Positions 1 to 11,511 of a stretch of DNA of 23,846 bases are shown piece by piece. Source of the DNA: Rhodococcus sp. IITR03 (GTDB lineage Bacteria > Actinomycetota > Actinomycetes > Mycobacteriales > Mycobacteriaceae). Within the stretch, counting starts at the first letter, position 1; each line of letters opens with the position of its first letter. Location: the NCBI GenBank assembly GCA_001017865.1, contig LATQ01000303.1:1-23846 (forward strand), written 5' to 3'. The notes beneath the pieces are model-generated. The model made no database searches. It was given only the letters and a program-made list of their open reading frames with translations, and was not told the DNA's origin. Both the position numbers and the translations under genes were made by a program.

Positions 1-203
1 CGGAACGGCGAACCGTTGGTCGACGGGCGGCGGGAGCGGGCGAGGCGCCGTCAGCGGCGGCCCGGGGTGGTGACGGGCATCGGATCGACGCCGTTGCGAC
101 CGACCGCGATGCGGACATCGCCCACCGTGACGATCGCCTGATCCCATTCGGATTCTTGCAAGGCGAGGACGATCTCTTTGATCTCCTGATGAGTCAGGCT
201 CAT
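1..203 (-). CDS. Biotin-carrier-like protein, N-terminal part (runs off left edge)
   Basis: The gene starts with ATG at 203 behind a good ribosome site (AGGAG, about 8 bases upstream). The first ~40 residues (MSLTHQEIKEIVLALQES..., then DQAIVTVGDVRIAVGRNG) match in pattern the N-terminus of the second carrier-like protein at 16677-17168 and resemble acetyl-CoA carboxylase carrier (AccB) N-termini. The frame as given stops at 51-53. Adding one base in the C/G run near 59-67 opens a proline-rich reading (PPLTAPRPLPPPVDQ) that continues off the edge, as expected for the flexible linker before a biotinyl domain. The biotinyl domain itself is not in the window, so whether it has a normal biotinylation site cannot be seen. 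It follows the flavin reductase at 273-763 by 69 bases and is probably co-transcribed with it. It could instead be a genuinely truncated paralog. Confidence 0.6.
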
Positions 204-272
204 ATAATTCTCCTGATTGATATCGCGACCGGTGAAGGTAGTTTCGAAGTCACCGTTCGGTGGGCGGGTCCG

Positions 273-763
273 TCAGTCGAGTGCTGTCGCGAAGGCGCCG
301 TAGGCGCCCTTGCAGAACACCAGTGGCGGGACGTCCGGTGCCGACTCGATACCGTGCACCGATCCCAGAACGATCATGTGATCGCCGGCTTCGTACTCGC
401 GCCAGAGCGTGCAGTCGATCCAAGCGACGGCACCGTCGAGACCAGGCCGCCGGCTCGCTCCGTCCAATCGACTCCGCTGAAGCGGTCGATTCCTTTCCGG
501 GAGAAGTTGCGGGTCAGTTCGGCATGGTCCTCGGCGAGGACGTTGATGCAGAACCGCCCCGCCGAGCGGATCGGGGGCCATGTACTGGAGGTGTGCGCGA
601 CGCTGAAACCGACGAGTGCAGGGTCGAGCGAGATCGAGGTGAAGGAGTTGCAGGCCATGCCCACCGGAGCTCCGTCGACGACCGACGTCACCACCACTAC
701 TCCGGTCGGGAGGTGGCTGAGCACCCGCCGGAACTCTGCGGAGTCAATGATCGGATGGTTCAT
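273..763 (-). CDS. Flavin reductase (NAD(P)H:FMN oxidoreductase, FMN-binding split-barrel)
   Basis: About 163 residues after adding one base near 439-442, the usual length for the flavin-reductase domain family (PF01613 type). The start used is ATG at 763 (MNHPIIDSAEFRRVLSHLPT) with GAAGGA upstream. The N-terminal part carries family features: FRRVLSHLPTGVVVVTS, then GMACNSFTSISLDPALVGF and the segment FCINVLAEDHAEL. The C-terminal part (AVAWIDCTLWREYEAGDHMIVLGSV) is read in another frame and contains the conserved GDHxI/VxG element. The likely role is to supply reduced FMN to the LLM-type oxygenase at 2698-3752, as in two-component flavin monooxygenases. An operator-like palindrome lies at 799-814, just upstream. 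An alternative ATG at 844 would add 27 residues but would cover the operator. Confidence 0.85.
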
Positions 764-798
764 TCTCGGTCCTTCGTCATCCGCGCTGACGCGCGTAT

Positions 799-851
799 TC
801 AAACGATTGGTTGGTAGATTCACTGTATGTGATCCAAGACTCAACCGTCAA
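799..851 (-). promoter_or_regulatory. Promoter with operator palindrome upstream of the flavin reductase
   Basis: On the minus strand a -35-like TTGACG (846-851) is followed after 18 bases by a -10-like TACAGT (822-827). The palindrome copy CAAACGATTGGTTGG lies at 800-814 on the plus strand, between the -10 and the start codon at 763. The arrangement suggests repression by a protein bound at or just after the transcription start. The motif recurs at 3806, 17183 and 17528. The promoter elements are judged by eye. Confidence 0.5.
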
Positions 852-856
852 TCCGT

Positions 857-1792
857 TCACGCAATGGCGACCGCATTGGCCGGTGAACTCACGGCACCTT
901 CGAGTGGAAGTGGGGCCGCCGTGAACAAAAAGTCCCATCGTCCGCGTTCTGCGCAGTGCGCAGCCAACTCGTCCAGATCCAGCAATTCGGCCAGAGCGAA
1001 CCCGAGCGCCGGGATCAGTCTGCGGTGCAACGACCCGTCCTCACGTTTGCCGGGCGCACTCTCCACGGCCGGGTTGTCGGTACACACCGCGGCAAACCCG
1101 GAGTCCCACAGAAATCGCGCCATCGGTTCGGCTGCCGACAGACCGGAGAACCGCTCGCCGGCGGTGGACATATCTTGGCCAGCGTCCTTGCGTGAGCGGT
1201 ACTCCCCCACCCAGCCGGTGCGAACGCACAGGATGTCACCCCGCTCGAAGGTCGTGCCTTGGGCCTGCGCAACCTCTTCCAAATCCGCGACCTGCACAAT
1301 CGAACCGGCGAACGGATCCCAGGTAACACCTGTCCGCTCCCAGTGTCGCGCCACGTCGAGCAGCACACCACGGCCCACTATCCCCCGCTCCGCCCAACGG
1401 TGGATACTCAGCATCTTCCCTGCTTCGGAATCGTCGGTAATCCCGCCGAAATAGCCGTGCTCGCGCGCGCGCACGTGCCCCAAACCGTCCCACTGCGAGG
1501 CGGACTGCGGATTGAACGAGTCGATGGTGTCCTCGAAGGTATTGCGACCTGCTTCGAACGTTTCATGGCGCACGCTGGGCCGGCCGAACAGGGGTGGCTC
1601 GAACGTCGACAACGGTAAGGACAGACCGAACGTCCGTCCGCTCGCCACCGATTTCACGCCGCGTGTGACAGACCGCTCGTCGAGTCGGCCAAGTGTTCCG
1701 AATTCTCTTGTCAACACCTCCCAGCTGTGCCGGACGCCCAGCTGTCCGAGTTCCGGCAGTTCGTCGTACGACGGTTCTTCTCGTTCGGTCAT
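857..1792 (-). CDS. Cyclase/kynurenine-formamidase-like hydrolase (PF04199 type)
   Basis: An intact 311-residue frame with ATG at 1792 and GGGAAGAG upstream. The protein looks like the large actinobacterial branch of the cyclase family (metal-dependent amide, ester or lactone hydrolases). The segment FNPQSASQWDGLGHV aligns with the family metal motif HxGTHxDxxxH. The Asp and last His are kept, but both leading His positions are Gln, as in a subgroup of these proteins. Later segments ILCVRTGWVGEY and AAVCTDNPAVES also fit the family. Placed between the SnoaL-like gene and the flavin reductase, it could open a lactone made by the Baeyer-Villiger step, but that is an inference from context. Cyclase-family membership is fairly sure; the substrate is unknown. 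Confidence 0.8.
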   Translation of the reverse strand: MTEREEPSYDELPELGQLGVRHSWEVLTREFGTLGRLDERSVTRGVKSVASGRTFGLSLPLSTFEPPLFGRPSVRHETFEAGRNTFEDTIDSFNPQSASQWDGLGHVRAREHGYFGGITDDSEAGKMLSIHRWAERGIVGRGVLLDVARHWERTGVTWDPFAGSIVQVADLEEVAQAQGTTFERGDILCVRTGWVGEYRSRKDAGQDMSTAGERFSGLSAAEPMARFLWDSGFAAVCTDNPAVESAPGKREDGSLHRRLIPALGFALAELLDLDELAAHCAERGRWDFLFTAAPLPLEGAVSSPANAVAIA

Positions 1793-2253
1793 TCTCGTGT
1801 TCTCTTCCCTTTTCGTGATTCTTCAGGGGTACAACGACGGCCCGCCCGGGCCGCGAGATGCGGACCGGGCGGGCCGAAGTGCAATGCAGTTGGGCTATCG
1901 GTAGTGCTACGGGACGACCAGTAATGGAGATCGCCTGTAACCGATTGCGGCCGTCGAGGTCAGGTGGTCTACGAACTCGCCGAGCCTTGCCGGTCTCGTC
2001 AGGAAGCCCCTCGGATGTGCTCCGGGTCGACCCACCCTTACTCCGTGCCGCATGCGGTTCTCCGATCCTCGAATTCAGGATCGATCACGGAAAAGCAGGC
2101 CTCGATTCCTGGGCGTATTGGCTCCCGAACGAACCCTTCAGGCAGAGCCCGAGCTTCTACCCGTTCGCGGTCTCCATCCGATGGGGACGGTTTGACGATC
2201 GGCCGGCACCGTGTGGACAACCTCGCAGTCAGACCACCTCGGCGCTCTACCCG
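1793..2253. other. Intergenic stretch without a convincing gene
   Basis: About 460 bases between the SnoaL-like gene and the cyclase gene. The only structure I see is a strong hairpin at 1839-1875. A 60-codon minus-strand frame at 2038-2220 has no recognisable family and no clear ribosome site. Confidence 0.5.
1839..1875 (-). terminator. Strong GC hairpin, terminator or leader attenuator
   Basis: Perfect 11-base arms GGCCCGCCCGG (1839-1849) and CCGGGCGGGCC (1865-1875). An inner CCGC/GCGG pair around a GAGAT loop extends the stem to 15 pairs with one mismatch. There is no T-run on either side. It lies 47 bases upstream of the cyclase start, so it either ends the upstream transcript or sits in the cyclase leader. 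Confidence 0.55.
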
Positions 2254-2654
2254 TTACCCGTAATCGTGGTACTCGGTCACGAGTCCGTTGTCGACGGTGA
2301 ATCGGGTGCATACATCCAGGCGTACCGTCTCACCGGTCTGGCCCAGCCCGGAACATCCGCGATCGCGGTAGCCACCCAGGTCTGCTCGACGAGGACGGTG
2401 GTGTCATTCACGACGTGCAGCGCCCGGCGGTTCTCGAAGTGCTTGTCGGGGAAGGCCCCTGCGAAGGATGCCAGCAGGTCGGCAAAGGCCTGCGCTCCAT
2501 CGATGTTTACACCTCGGTTGTGATGCTCCACGTGCAGGTTCGGAGCACTGACTTCGAGAATTCCGTCGAGATTGCCACTGTTGTACGCCTCGATGAACTT
2601 TTCCACCACCGCAACAGCGGTCGAGGAGTGAGTAGATGATGTCTGTGTGGTCAT
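2254..2654 (-). CDS. SnoaL-like / NTF2-fold protein
   Basis: About 133 residues once one base is added in the G run at 2346-2349. Without it the frame drifts after ADVPGW and misses the conserved end. The start is ATG at 2654 (MTTQTSSTHSS) with GAGGAAG upstream. Family features: AVVEKFIEAYNSGNLDGIL near the N-terminus, AFPDKHFENRRALHVVNDTTVLVEQTWVAT in the middle, and the restored tail TVRLDVCTRFTVDNGLVTEYHDYG, the typical last strands of SnoaL-like proteins. The fold covers polyketide cyclases, epoxide hydrolases and isomerases, so the reaction cannot be named. It starts 43 bases after the LLM oxygenase stop and is probably in the same operon. It may act on the oxygenation product. Confidence 0.75.
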
Positions 2655-2697
2655 CGTGGAGCTTCCTCTCGTTGAATGTCGGGTGTGACCAGCTCTG

Positions 2698-3752
2698 CTA
2701 CGAAAGCTTGGGCGCGACCTCTTCGGCAAGCAGCTGGAGCGAGTAGTTCCACGGCTTCACGTCGTCGAAGTAATCGTGGCAGTAGACCATCGTGGTTCCC
2801 CAGCCGCCGGTCGCTTCACTGACGGCATTGAGCTTTTCGGCGACAGTGTCGGGCGAACCGACGATCCAGACCTTCTCGACGATGTCGTCGATGGTCACAT
2901 CCGCCATGTCCATGTCGGGCAGCATTGCCTGCAGCAGGCCGAAGCTCTTGTAAACGGGGATGAGGTACTCCATCCACGCCTTGCCGATTCCGCCTTCGAC
3001 GGCCAGCTTGCGGGCTTCAGCGTCGGTGTCCGCGACCACGATGTCGCGGACCACACGGAAGTTGCTGCGGTCCACAGCAATGCCGGCTTCGTTGGCTGCC
3101 TGCTCGTACACGTTCCAGTGGTTCGCGATCGCCTTTTCACCGGCGTAGACCGACAACGGGTGGTAGCCATTGCGGCCGGCGAAGGACAGGGTCGGCGAGT
3201 TGGGGCTCAGGCCGGCCATACCGATCTCGACCTTACCGCCGTAGGGTGCGGTACTGCGGTACTCGTGATGCTCGTCGTTCTCCGGGTATCCGGCGCTGTA
3301 GAACTCGCCCTCGAACTCGAACGGCTTGCTCTCCCAGACCATCTTCATGATCTCGAGCGCTCGGTGGTGCGCCGGTGATTGGTGGACATGTCCTTGAAAC
3401 CGCGCAGCTTCGCGTCGCTGGGGTAACCACCGGATCCGATGCCGAGGATGTAACGTCCCTCCGTCACGTGCGTCATCCATGCCACCTGCGTGGCGAGGGT
3501 CGCGGGGTTGTGGTACGGCAGCAGATGGGCGCCGGGACAAAGCTTGATCTGCTGCGTCTCGCGCGCCGATGCCGCGATGATCAGTTCCGGGTTGGTGATC
3601 GACTCCCACGACATGGTCGCGTGCTCACCGATCCAGTACTCGGTGAATCCGAGACGGTCGCATTCGATGGCCTGGTCGACTGCGTAGTCGAACACCTGCC
3701 GAGGGGTTCGCTCCGGGCGCATGAACGGGGTCTGGAACATTGCAAACTTCAC
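2698..3752 (-). CDS. LLM-class flavin-dependent monooxygenase (candidate oxocineole Baeyer-Villiger oxygenase)
   Basis: About 351 residues after adding one base near 3369-3374. The start is GTG at 3752 (MKFAMFQTPFMRPERTP) with GAAAGG upstream. Bacterial-luciferase-fold features: the N-terminal FDYAVDQAIECDRLGFTEYW, then GEHATMSWESITNPELIIAA, and the barrel segment RYILGIGSGGYPSDAKLRGF. After the break come ALEIMKMVWESKPFEFEGEF and the C-terminal WIVGSPDTVAEKL. These enzymes use reduced FMN supplied by a partner reductase, which fits the flavin reductase at 273-763. With the P450cin-like gene and dehydrogenase nearby, the best guess is a type II Baeyer-Villiger oxygenase acting on 6-oxocineole. 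The family is sure; the substrate is inferred. Confidence 0.85.
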
Positions 3753-3796
3753 GGATTTACCTTTCAACGAATGGTCACGCTCTTCGTGTGATGCAC

Positions 3797-3824
3797 AACA
3801 TACCACCAAACGACTGTTTGACAA
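3797..3824 (-). promoter_or_regulatory. Promoter with operator palindrome upstream of the LLM oxygenase
   Basis: On the minus strand TTGTCA (3819-3824) and TATGTT (3797-3802) are 16 bases apart. The palindrome copy CCAAACGACTGTTTG (3806-3820, plus strand) occupies the spacer, so a bound repressor would block RNA polymerase. The promoter at 17525-17552 has almost the same layout, sharing ACATACCACCAAACGAC. Confidence 0.6.
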
Positions 3825-3965
3825 CAGGCTCCCTGAAAAATCCCACGGAACCGTTGAGACCATCAACAGTCGAATCAACTACCCTGGTGGACAATAAGTT
3901 CGAGAAGTCGCCCGACTATGACGGCACGTCCCGACGACGGCCGTCTACCTCACCTCGAGAAGGAG

Positions 3966-6637
3966 TCAGTCGGACCCGACATACTCCGAGACGGCACCAG
4001 GCAGCTCATGCCGACCGTGGACACCCAACTTGGAATAAATGCCCTGTAGACGGTTCTCCACGGTCCGAACCGAGATGGACAGCTCAGCAGCAATACTTTT
4101 GTTCGACCGTCCGGACGCAGCAAGTAATGCCGTCTGCATCTCCGCGGCCGTCAGCTTCGAACGCCAATCAGCACTGCCCAACGACAGCGTCACCGGATTC
4201 TCACATTTGTCGGCCAAGAAACCCGCGCGCCGCCGGCACGCGGTGGCCCGACGACGATCGTTGCGTTTTTCTCGAACAGACGCCTCGTCCGACGCCGCTT
4301 CCGCGGCCAGCAGCGTCGCACCCATCCTTTCGAAGCGCTCACTGACCGCGTGCAATTCGTCCGGGTCGGCAGCGTCGAGGGCATGGATGTGCGCCATCCG
4401 CACTGCCACGAGTTCACCTTCGACATCACGCGACAACGACATGCACAACTCTCGCGCACGACGCGCCGCACCGGTACGGGCAAGACCATGTGCCGCCGCA
4501 ATCGCACCGACCAAGTCACCGATCCGACGCCCCTCGGCGACAGCCCGCTCGAAGTCCGCATGCGCTCGACGAAGTCTCCCGACAATGCATGTACATCCCG
4601 CAGAATGGATGGGATCGACCCCCATGAACCACGTAGACGGCAGTCCTGAACGGTCCAGATCCGCCAGATACTTCGCTCCCTCTTGCGGAGCTCCTGCCAA
4701 AGCCTGCGCCACCGCCAAGTAGTAGTAGCAGAACTGAACGAACTGCGGACGCCCCAGTTGCCGGTAGATCGAGATCGCCGTGAGCAGCAACCGGATCGCG
4801 CGATGCGGATGACCGCACTCAGTCACCGTCTTCGCCCGCTGCCAACAGAACAACGCCTGCGCTTCGATGGCCTGGTTGTCCACAGCCGCTCGATACTCGG
4901 CCCGGCTGATTTCCTCGACCTGCTTGAAACGACCGGCGTGAGCATGCGCCTCTGCTTCGTAAAAACGGTGCATGCACGGATACCAATCCATCGGCTCGTG
5001 CAACTCGAGCTGAACACGATGACCCAGGGCCGCCACATCGAGCGCCTCGGCCAGGCGTCCGGCACGCCCCAAGCTGTACGCCCCGGGCATGCACGCCCAT
5101 ACCAATGCAGACCCGCCGGCCTCCTTCACCAATCTCTCGGTGACCGAGATGGCCCCCGCAGGACCTTCCTTTCCCAGGATCAGCGCCGCACGGCGAGCAG
5201 CGATGTCATTGACATACGGCGTACCGAGCAATGCCTGTTCGGCGTCGTATGCGACGTCGAGTCCTTCGTCCACAGTCCCCGCATAGATCGCCCGGTGATC
5301 CAACCTGGCGACCGCGACACGGAAGACTTCTTCCGGCGTACTCGCGGAATCGGCGAGCGAGGTGAACAAACGCGCCGATTCACGAGTATTACCGCGCAGC
5401 CCCGCAAGCTGTGCGCGGAGTATGCGAGCGTCGAAGTTCGCCTCTTCGTTCAATACCGACGACACCATTCGCTCGGCCAGACCGAAGTCGTAGTGCCATC
5501 GCGCGACATGCGCCGCTGCCAGCATCGTCTGCGGATCCCCGCCACCACCGAGAAGACGCCACTCCGCGATACGCATCAGCCGCTGATCGGTTTGCGGACC
5601 GTCGTGCTCCAGGGTGTCCGCCAGGCGCCGCACCAACTCACGCGATCGCAACAACGGCAAACTGCCCCTGAGCACCTCACTGTAGAGCGGATGCGCGGTG
5701 CGCAGTTGGACGTCCGTGGCACCCACCTCGGTCACCACCAAACCCTTGCGCTCGAGTTCGTGTGCGTTCTCCAAGGCGCTCAATTGTTCGACTTCGGACA
5801 ACGTGAGCGGCTCACCGAACGCCAAATAGGCCAGCAACGTGTGCTCATCCGGGGTGAGAACCCCGATGCGGCTGGTCACCAACTCCACCAACCGGTCCGT
5901 TACTTCGAACTCCCCCTGCAACCGCCAGATACCGTCATCGTTGCGCAGAGTACCCCGCTCGTACAGGCTGATCACGAGCTCACGCAGGAACAACATGTTG
6001 CCCTGAACCTTGGCGGCGAGATACGCAGGGTGGCGTCGTCCACCGGTCCCCCGAGTACACGCTTGATCATCTCGTGGATGTGGCCGGTATCGAGTCCGTC
6101 GAGATCGACGCGGTCCACCAGCTCGTTCTTCCACAACCCCACGACGTGCTCGGGCGAGGCCTCCCGAGTGCGGTAGGTGGCCAAAATGGTCACCCGGTCG
6201 GTGTCTGCCAACTGGTAAAGCAACGTCGCGGACATCTCGTCCACCAAGTGGATGTCGTCGACGAGCAACACCAGTCGCGCCGGTAGGTACCGATCGACCA
6301 GGGTGTTCGCGCACCGGCTGAGCAAGTCCGCTCGGTCGTTGACTGCACCGCTCGTCTCGGTCCAGGTGGTGGTCGGCAGGATGGGTGCGAACACGCCCAA
6401 GGGGATGCCGGCACTCGCCGACGTGGCACTGATGCGGGCCGTTTGTACGCCCTCCCCGGCCAAGGCGTCGAGCACCTCGCCGGCGAGGCGACTCTTGCCT
6501 ACACCGGCCGGCCCTGCCAGGAGCACGCCCCGCCCGGATCGGATCCGGACGCACACGTCCTCGAGCTCCGCTGTCCGGCCGACCAATGGCCACGGGTCGG
6601 CTATCGAGCGCGGAACACTATTCGACTTCGTTGTCAT
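3966..6637 (-). CDS. Large LuxR-family ATP-dependent regulator (LAL/MalT-like)
   Basis: About 890 residues after adding one T near 6021-6024, which joins DDATLR to YLAAKVQGNMLFLREL. The start used is ATG at 6637 (MTTKSNSVPRSIADPWPLVGR); ATG at 6727 is possible but overlaps the flavodoxin gene. The N-terminal ATPase has a Walker A GPAGVGKSRL and a Walker B LVLLVDDIHLVD. The middle is a long helical, TPR-like region. The C-terminus is a LuxR helix-turn-helix (LTAAEMQTALLAASGRS, then NKSIAAELSISVRTVENRLQ). It starts 41 bases after the flavodoxin stop on the same strand, so it is probably in the P450 operon and activates it in response to substrate. The ligand is not visible. Family assignment is firm. 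Confidence 0.88.
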
Positions 6638-6678
6638 CGAACCCACCCTTCGGTGGATACATCCTATTGCCGGCCCTG

Positions 6679-8483
<1,805 letters not shown>

Positions 8484-8487
<4 letters not shown>

Positions 8488-9695
8488 TCCGACAGTTTCT
8501 TGCCTTTGGGGAAGACGATCGGCACATGCAGCATGCCGGCTACCTGTCCCATCAACCACTCGCATTCCTTGTTCGGATCGAGCGAGAAGTCCGGGATGCG
8601 CTTCAAGAACTCGGTGATTGCCACTCGTGCCTCGACACGGATCAGATGCGCGCCCAGACAACGATGAATCCCGTGACCGAGGGACAAGTGCCGGTTCGGC
8701 TCCCGCTCGATCACGATGTTGTCGGGCGAGTCGAACACCGACCGGTCCCGGTTCGCGACAGAGAACCACAGCATCGCCGTCTCACCCGGCTTCATCGTGA
8801 CATCACCCACCGTTACTTCCTGAGTAACGAGGCGACCCACCATGGCGGGGCCGTAGAAGCGGAGCAGTTCGTCGACCGCACGAGGATGAGATCCGGATTC
8901 GCGATGAGACGACGACGCAGTTCGATGTCCCAAGCCAAACGCCAGAAGACCGAACTCAGGAAGCGGGCGGTGTTGTCGATACCGCCGAGAAGCAGAACGG
9001 TGAAGAACCCGATCAGGTCGTCCTCGGAGAGACGTTCACCGTCGACTTCGGACATGATGACCCGGGACATGATGTCGTTGCCCGGGTTAGCACGGCGCTC
9101 TGCAATCAAAGTACGTGCATGGGCCACCAGCTCGGCGAAGATCTCCGCACCTTCCTCCGGGTTCTCCACATGCGTGATAGCCCACACCCAGCGGCGATAG
9201 GTATCGCCGTCCTCAGGCGGAAGACCGAGAAGAATAGCCGTCAGCCGAGCAGGAATTTCGTCGGCCAGCCAAGTCGCTGCGTCGCCTTCACCGAGTTCGA
9301 TCCGCTGGTCGATCAGGTCGTTGGTAGTGCGGCGCAGCTGCTCGGTGAACAGGTCCGTTGCCTCGGGTGAGAACGGCTTCGCGACGAGTTGTCGGTACTT
9401 CTTGTGAATGGGGTCGTCCTGCGCCGCCATCATCAGCTCGAACTCGCCGGTTTCATAACGGGGGAACGTCACCCCCTTGTTCGAGAATGCTTGGTGTTCT
9501 GGATGACAGCTTGGACCTCCTTGTATCCAGCAACCACCCAATGTCCGCCGTAGGCTCGCTCCATCCGATAGGAGTGCTCTCCGCTTCATCGCGCAGCGCC
9601 TCGAAGTAGGCGTGTGGGGTGCCGTCTGGCCCCAGCGGCGTGTGGTAGTGGTCGGCGGTGGTGAACAGACTCGTGGGGGTGACTGTCGCAGTCAT
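8484..9695 (-). CDS. cinA: Cytochrome P450, P450cin-like 1,8-cineole 6-hydroxylase (CYP176A type)
   Basis: Three single-base additions (near 9553-9555, 9489-9491 and 8883-8886) restore one frame of 404 residues from ATG 9695 ([20 protein letters not shown]). Motifs fall in order: Asp241-Asn242 in GGIDNTAR of the I helix, ExxR at Glu277-Arg280 (DELLR), and the haem loop [10 protein letters not shown] with Cys347. Asn at the usual Thr position is the known oddity of P450cin, where Asn242 contacts the ether oxygen of cineole. Tyr81 is also present. From memory, the Citrobacter braakii P450cin sequence is nearly collinear and has the same length, but I could not align them. The gene heads the operon with reductase, flavodoxin and regulator. 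AGGAGA lies about 10 bases before the start. Confidence 0.92.
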
Positions 9696-9987
9696 CAGTG
9701 CAATGTCTCCTGCCTTGGGACGGGATCGCGATGTCTCGATCTGACGGACATCGCGGCGCTGGTACTCGCAGGCTGGGCGGTAAGTCACCGGCCATTGCCT
9801 TCCACCACTGTGATGGGCATCACCGCAGGGGTGGAGAGTAGTCACTACCCGACTTTCCCGAGCACCCCTACCCTTGTGTCCTTCGGTGCCCTGGCAGATC
9901 TTGTGTGGTGCGTGCCACATCGGTCGGATCGGGCCGATCCCGGCGTTCGGCATCGCCATTTCCCCTCGAACAAGGAGCAAGATCTCT
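9696..9987. promoter_or_regulatory. Divergent promoter region between P450 and dehydrogenase
   Basis: This 292-base gap separates two divergent starts, so both promoters should lie here. It holds a 9-base inverted repeat, CGCGATGTC (9727-9735) with GACATCGCG (9747-9755), centres 20 bases apart, 32 bases upstream of the P450 start. Also present are GTGATG-GG-CATCAC (9810-9823), GTAGT-C-ACTAC (9838-9848) and GGATCGG-G-CCGATCC (9926-9940). The CCAAnCGnnCGnTTGG motif of the other operons is absent. The large LuxR regulator at 3966-6637 is a candidate ligand for one of these sites. Confidence 0.55.
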
Positions 9988-10734
9988 ATGACCGGAAGAC
10001 TCGAAGGTAAAGTCGCACTCGTCAGCGGTGCCGCCCAGGGTATGGGCGCCGCTCACGCCCGCGCAGTGGTCCGCGAAGGTGGGCAGGTCGTCATCGGCGA
10101 CATCTTGGACGACCGGGGCAAGCTGCTCGCGGACGAACTCGGCGAGAATGCAGTCTTCGTCCATCTGGACGTGACCAGTGAAGACGATTGGGCCACCGCT
10201 GTCGCGACCGCCGTCAGCACGTTCGGGAAACTCAACGTGCTTGTGAACAACGCCGGCATCGTCAATTTCGGGTTCCTCGAGAACTACACGCTCGACCAGT
10301 GGAACACCATTTTGAACGTGAACCTCACTGGCTCTTTCCTCGGTATCAAGGCAGCACGCGACGAACTGGTGCGTTCGGCACCGTCTTCGATCATCAACAT
10401 CTCATCCACAGCAGGACTCACCGGGAGTGCCGGCCAGCACGGCTACGCAGCATCCAAGTTCGCGCTGCGCGGTCTGACCAAGTCCGTTGCCGCCGAGCTC
10501 GGTGGTAAGAATGTGCGATCCAACTCGGTACATCCCGGCACCGTCAAGACCCCGCTCACGGAAGGAATGGACCTCTCTTCGCTGGCCGCTCCCATCCGGC
10601 GGATCGCCGAGGCAGACGAGGTCGCCAATCTGGTCGTGTACTTGGCCTCGGATGAATCGACGTACTCGACCGGTGCGGAGTTCGTTGTTGACGGCGGCCT
10701 GGTGAACTGCGCCGGCGCTGTCGTCGACGAGTAA
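9988..10734 (+). CDS. cinD: Short-chain dehydrogenase, candidate 6-hydroxycineole dehydrogenase
   Basis: An intact 248-residue frame from ATG 9988 ([20 protein letters not shown]) with AAGGAG 8 bases upstream; longer upstream starts lack a ribosome site. Classical SDR motifs are complete: cofactor loop [12 protein letters not shown], acidic residue GDILDD favouring NAD, NNAG, the Ser of NISSTAG, catalytic YAASK, and PGTVKTPL after the active site. The C-terminal segment GAEFVVDGG is also typical. The family oxidises secondary alcohols or reduces ketones. In Citrobacter a 6-beta-hydroxycineole dehydrogenase (CinD) is known to follow P450cin. Divergent placement next to the P450 supports that role, though generic sterol or acyl dehydrogenases have the same motifs. 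The symbol is by analogy. Confidence 0.85.
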   Translation: MTGRLEGKVALVSGAAQGMGAAHARAVVREGGQVVIGDILDDRGKLLADELGENAVFVHLDVTSEDDWATAVATAVSTFGKLNVLVNNAGIVNFGFLENYTLDQWNTILNVNLTGSFLGIKAARDELVRSAPSSIINISSTAGLTGSAGQHGYAASKFALRGLTKSVAAELGGKNVRSNSVHPGTVKTPLTEGMDLSSLAAPIRRIAEADEVANLVVYLASDESTYSTGAEFVVDGGLVNCAGAVVDE

Positions 10735-10768
10735 CCGCCTCCGCTGAGACCAACACGCCGACAACACC

Positions 10769-10813
10769 TCGCCACCGGCGCCGCCAGTTCCCTGACAGGC
10801 GGCGCGGTGGCGA
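10769..10813 (+). terminator. Hairpin terminator after the dehydrogenase
   Basis: The arms TCGCCACCGGCGCCGCC (10769-10785) and GGCGGCGCGGTGGCGA (10798-10813) pair over about 16 bases with one bulged G and a 12-base loop. It starts 35 bases after the stop codon of the dehydrogenase. There is no T-run. Confidence 0.65.
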
Positions 10814-11511
10814 AGTCGATCTCGGATGGCGGGGACCTTCATGAGAGTGACAGCGACCCTCCAAGTATCGCCACTGCTGTGCACCCGCGAGAAAACGCAG
10901 CCGCGACAAACTCCGATCCAGGTGCCCCGCGAGGAGAAATTCTCAACGCGGCGCCGGCGAAAGAAACCTCCGTAGATGCGCGGTGGGCTCAGGACCAGCG
11001 TGCTGCAGGAGATGATCGTCGGGTTGCCGAAGAGATCTGATGCACACGATCACCTCAGATCAGGCGAGCTCGGGCCAGCGTAACGGCACCGGCACGAGCG
11101 GCCTGGCCGAGGTGCCAAGTGCGCGCCCGACGCCGCGGCTGCCGCGCGCCAAAAAGACCAGCCATCCCCCTTGGACAAAATAGCCGGATCATCGGCGGAA
11201 TCCGGCGGCGCAGCCCTGATCAGCGCTCCCTGATTCGACCTCCCCCGCCACTACGGATCTCAGCAGACCGGGTATGGGCTGTGCCGCTGGCAACACAACA
11301 TGCCCTGGCATATGTGCTGGCCGGGTGCACACGATGGCGACGCCACAAGATCGTCTGGGACGTCAACGTCGCGTCGCCCATCACACAAACGCATCAGCAT
11401 GCCGCCGGCGCCGTGCGGTGACGAACACATCGAACCCACCGGTGCATCGAGACCGATGTGACGACCTCTCTCGGCCGATCGCGGGTTAGGTGCGCAACCA
11501 CCTGAAACAGC

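Noticed and set aside
156..1454. 432-codon plus-strand frame
   Set aside because: It is antisense to the flavin reductase and cyclase genes and reads as Arg/Ser/Pro-rich chance sequence.
2038..2220. 60-codon minus-strand frame between the SnoaL-like and cyclase genes
   Set aside because: I considered an intron-maturase fragment or a small gene, but no specific motif supports either.
4683..6176. 497-codon plus-strand frame
   Set aside because: Antisense to the LuxR regulator, with no motif of its own; a common shadow in high-GC genes.
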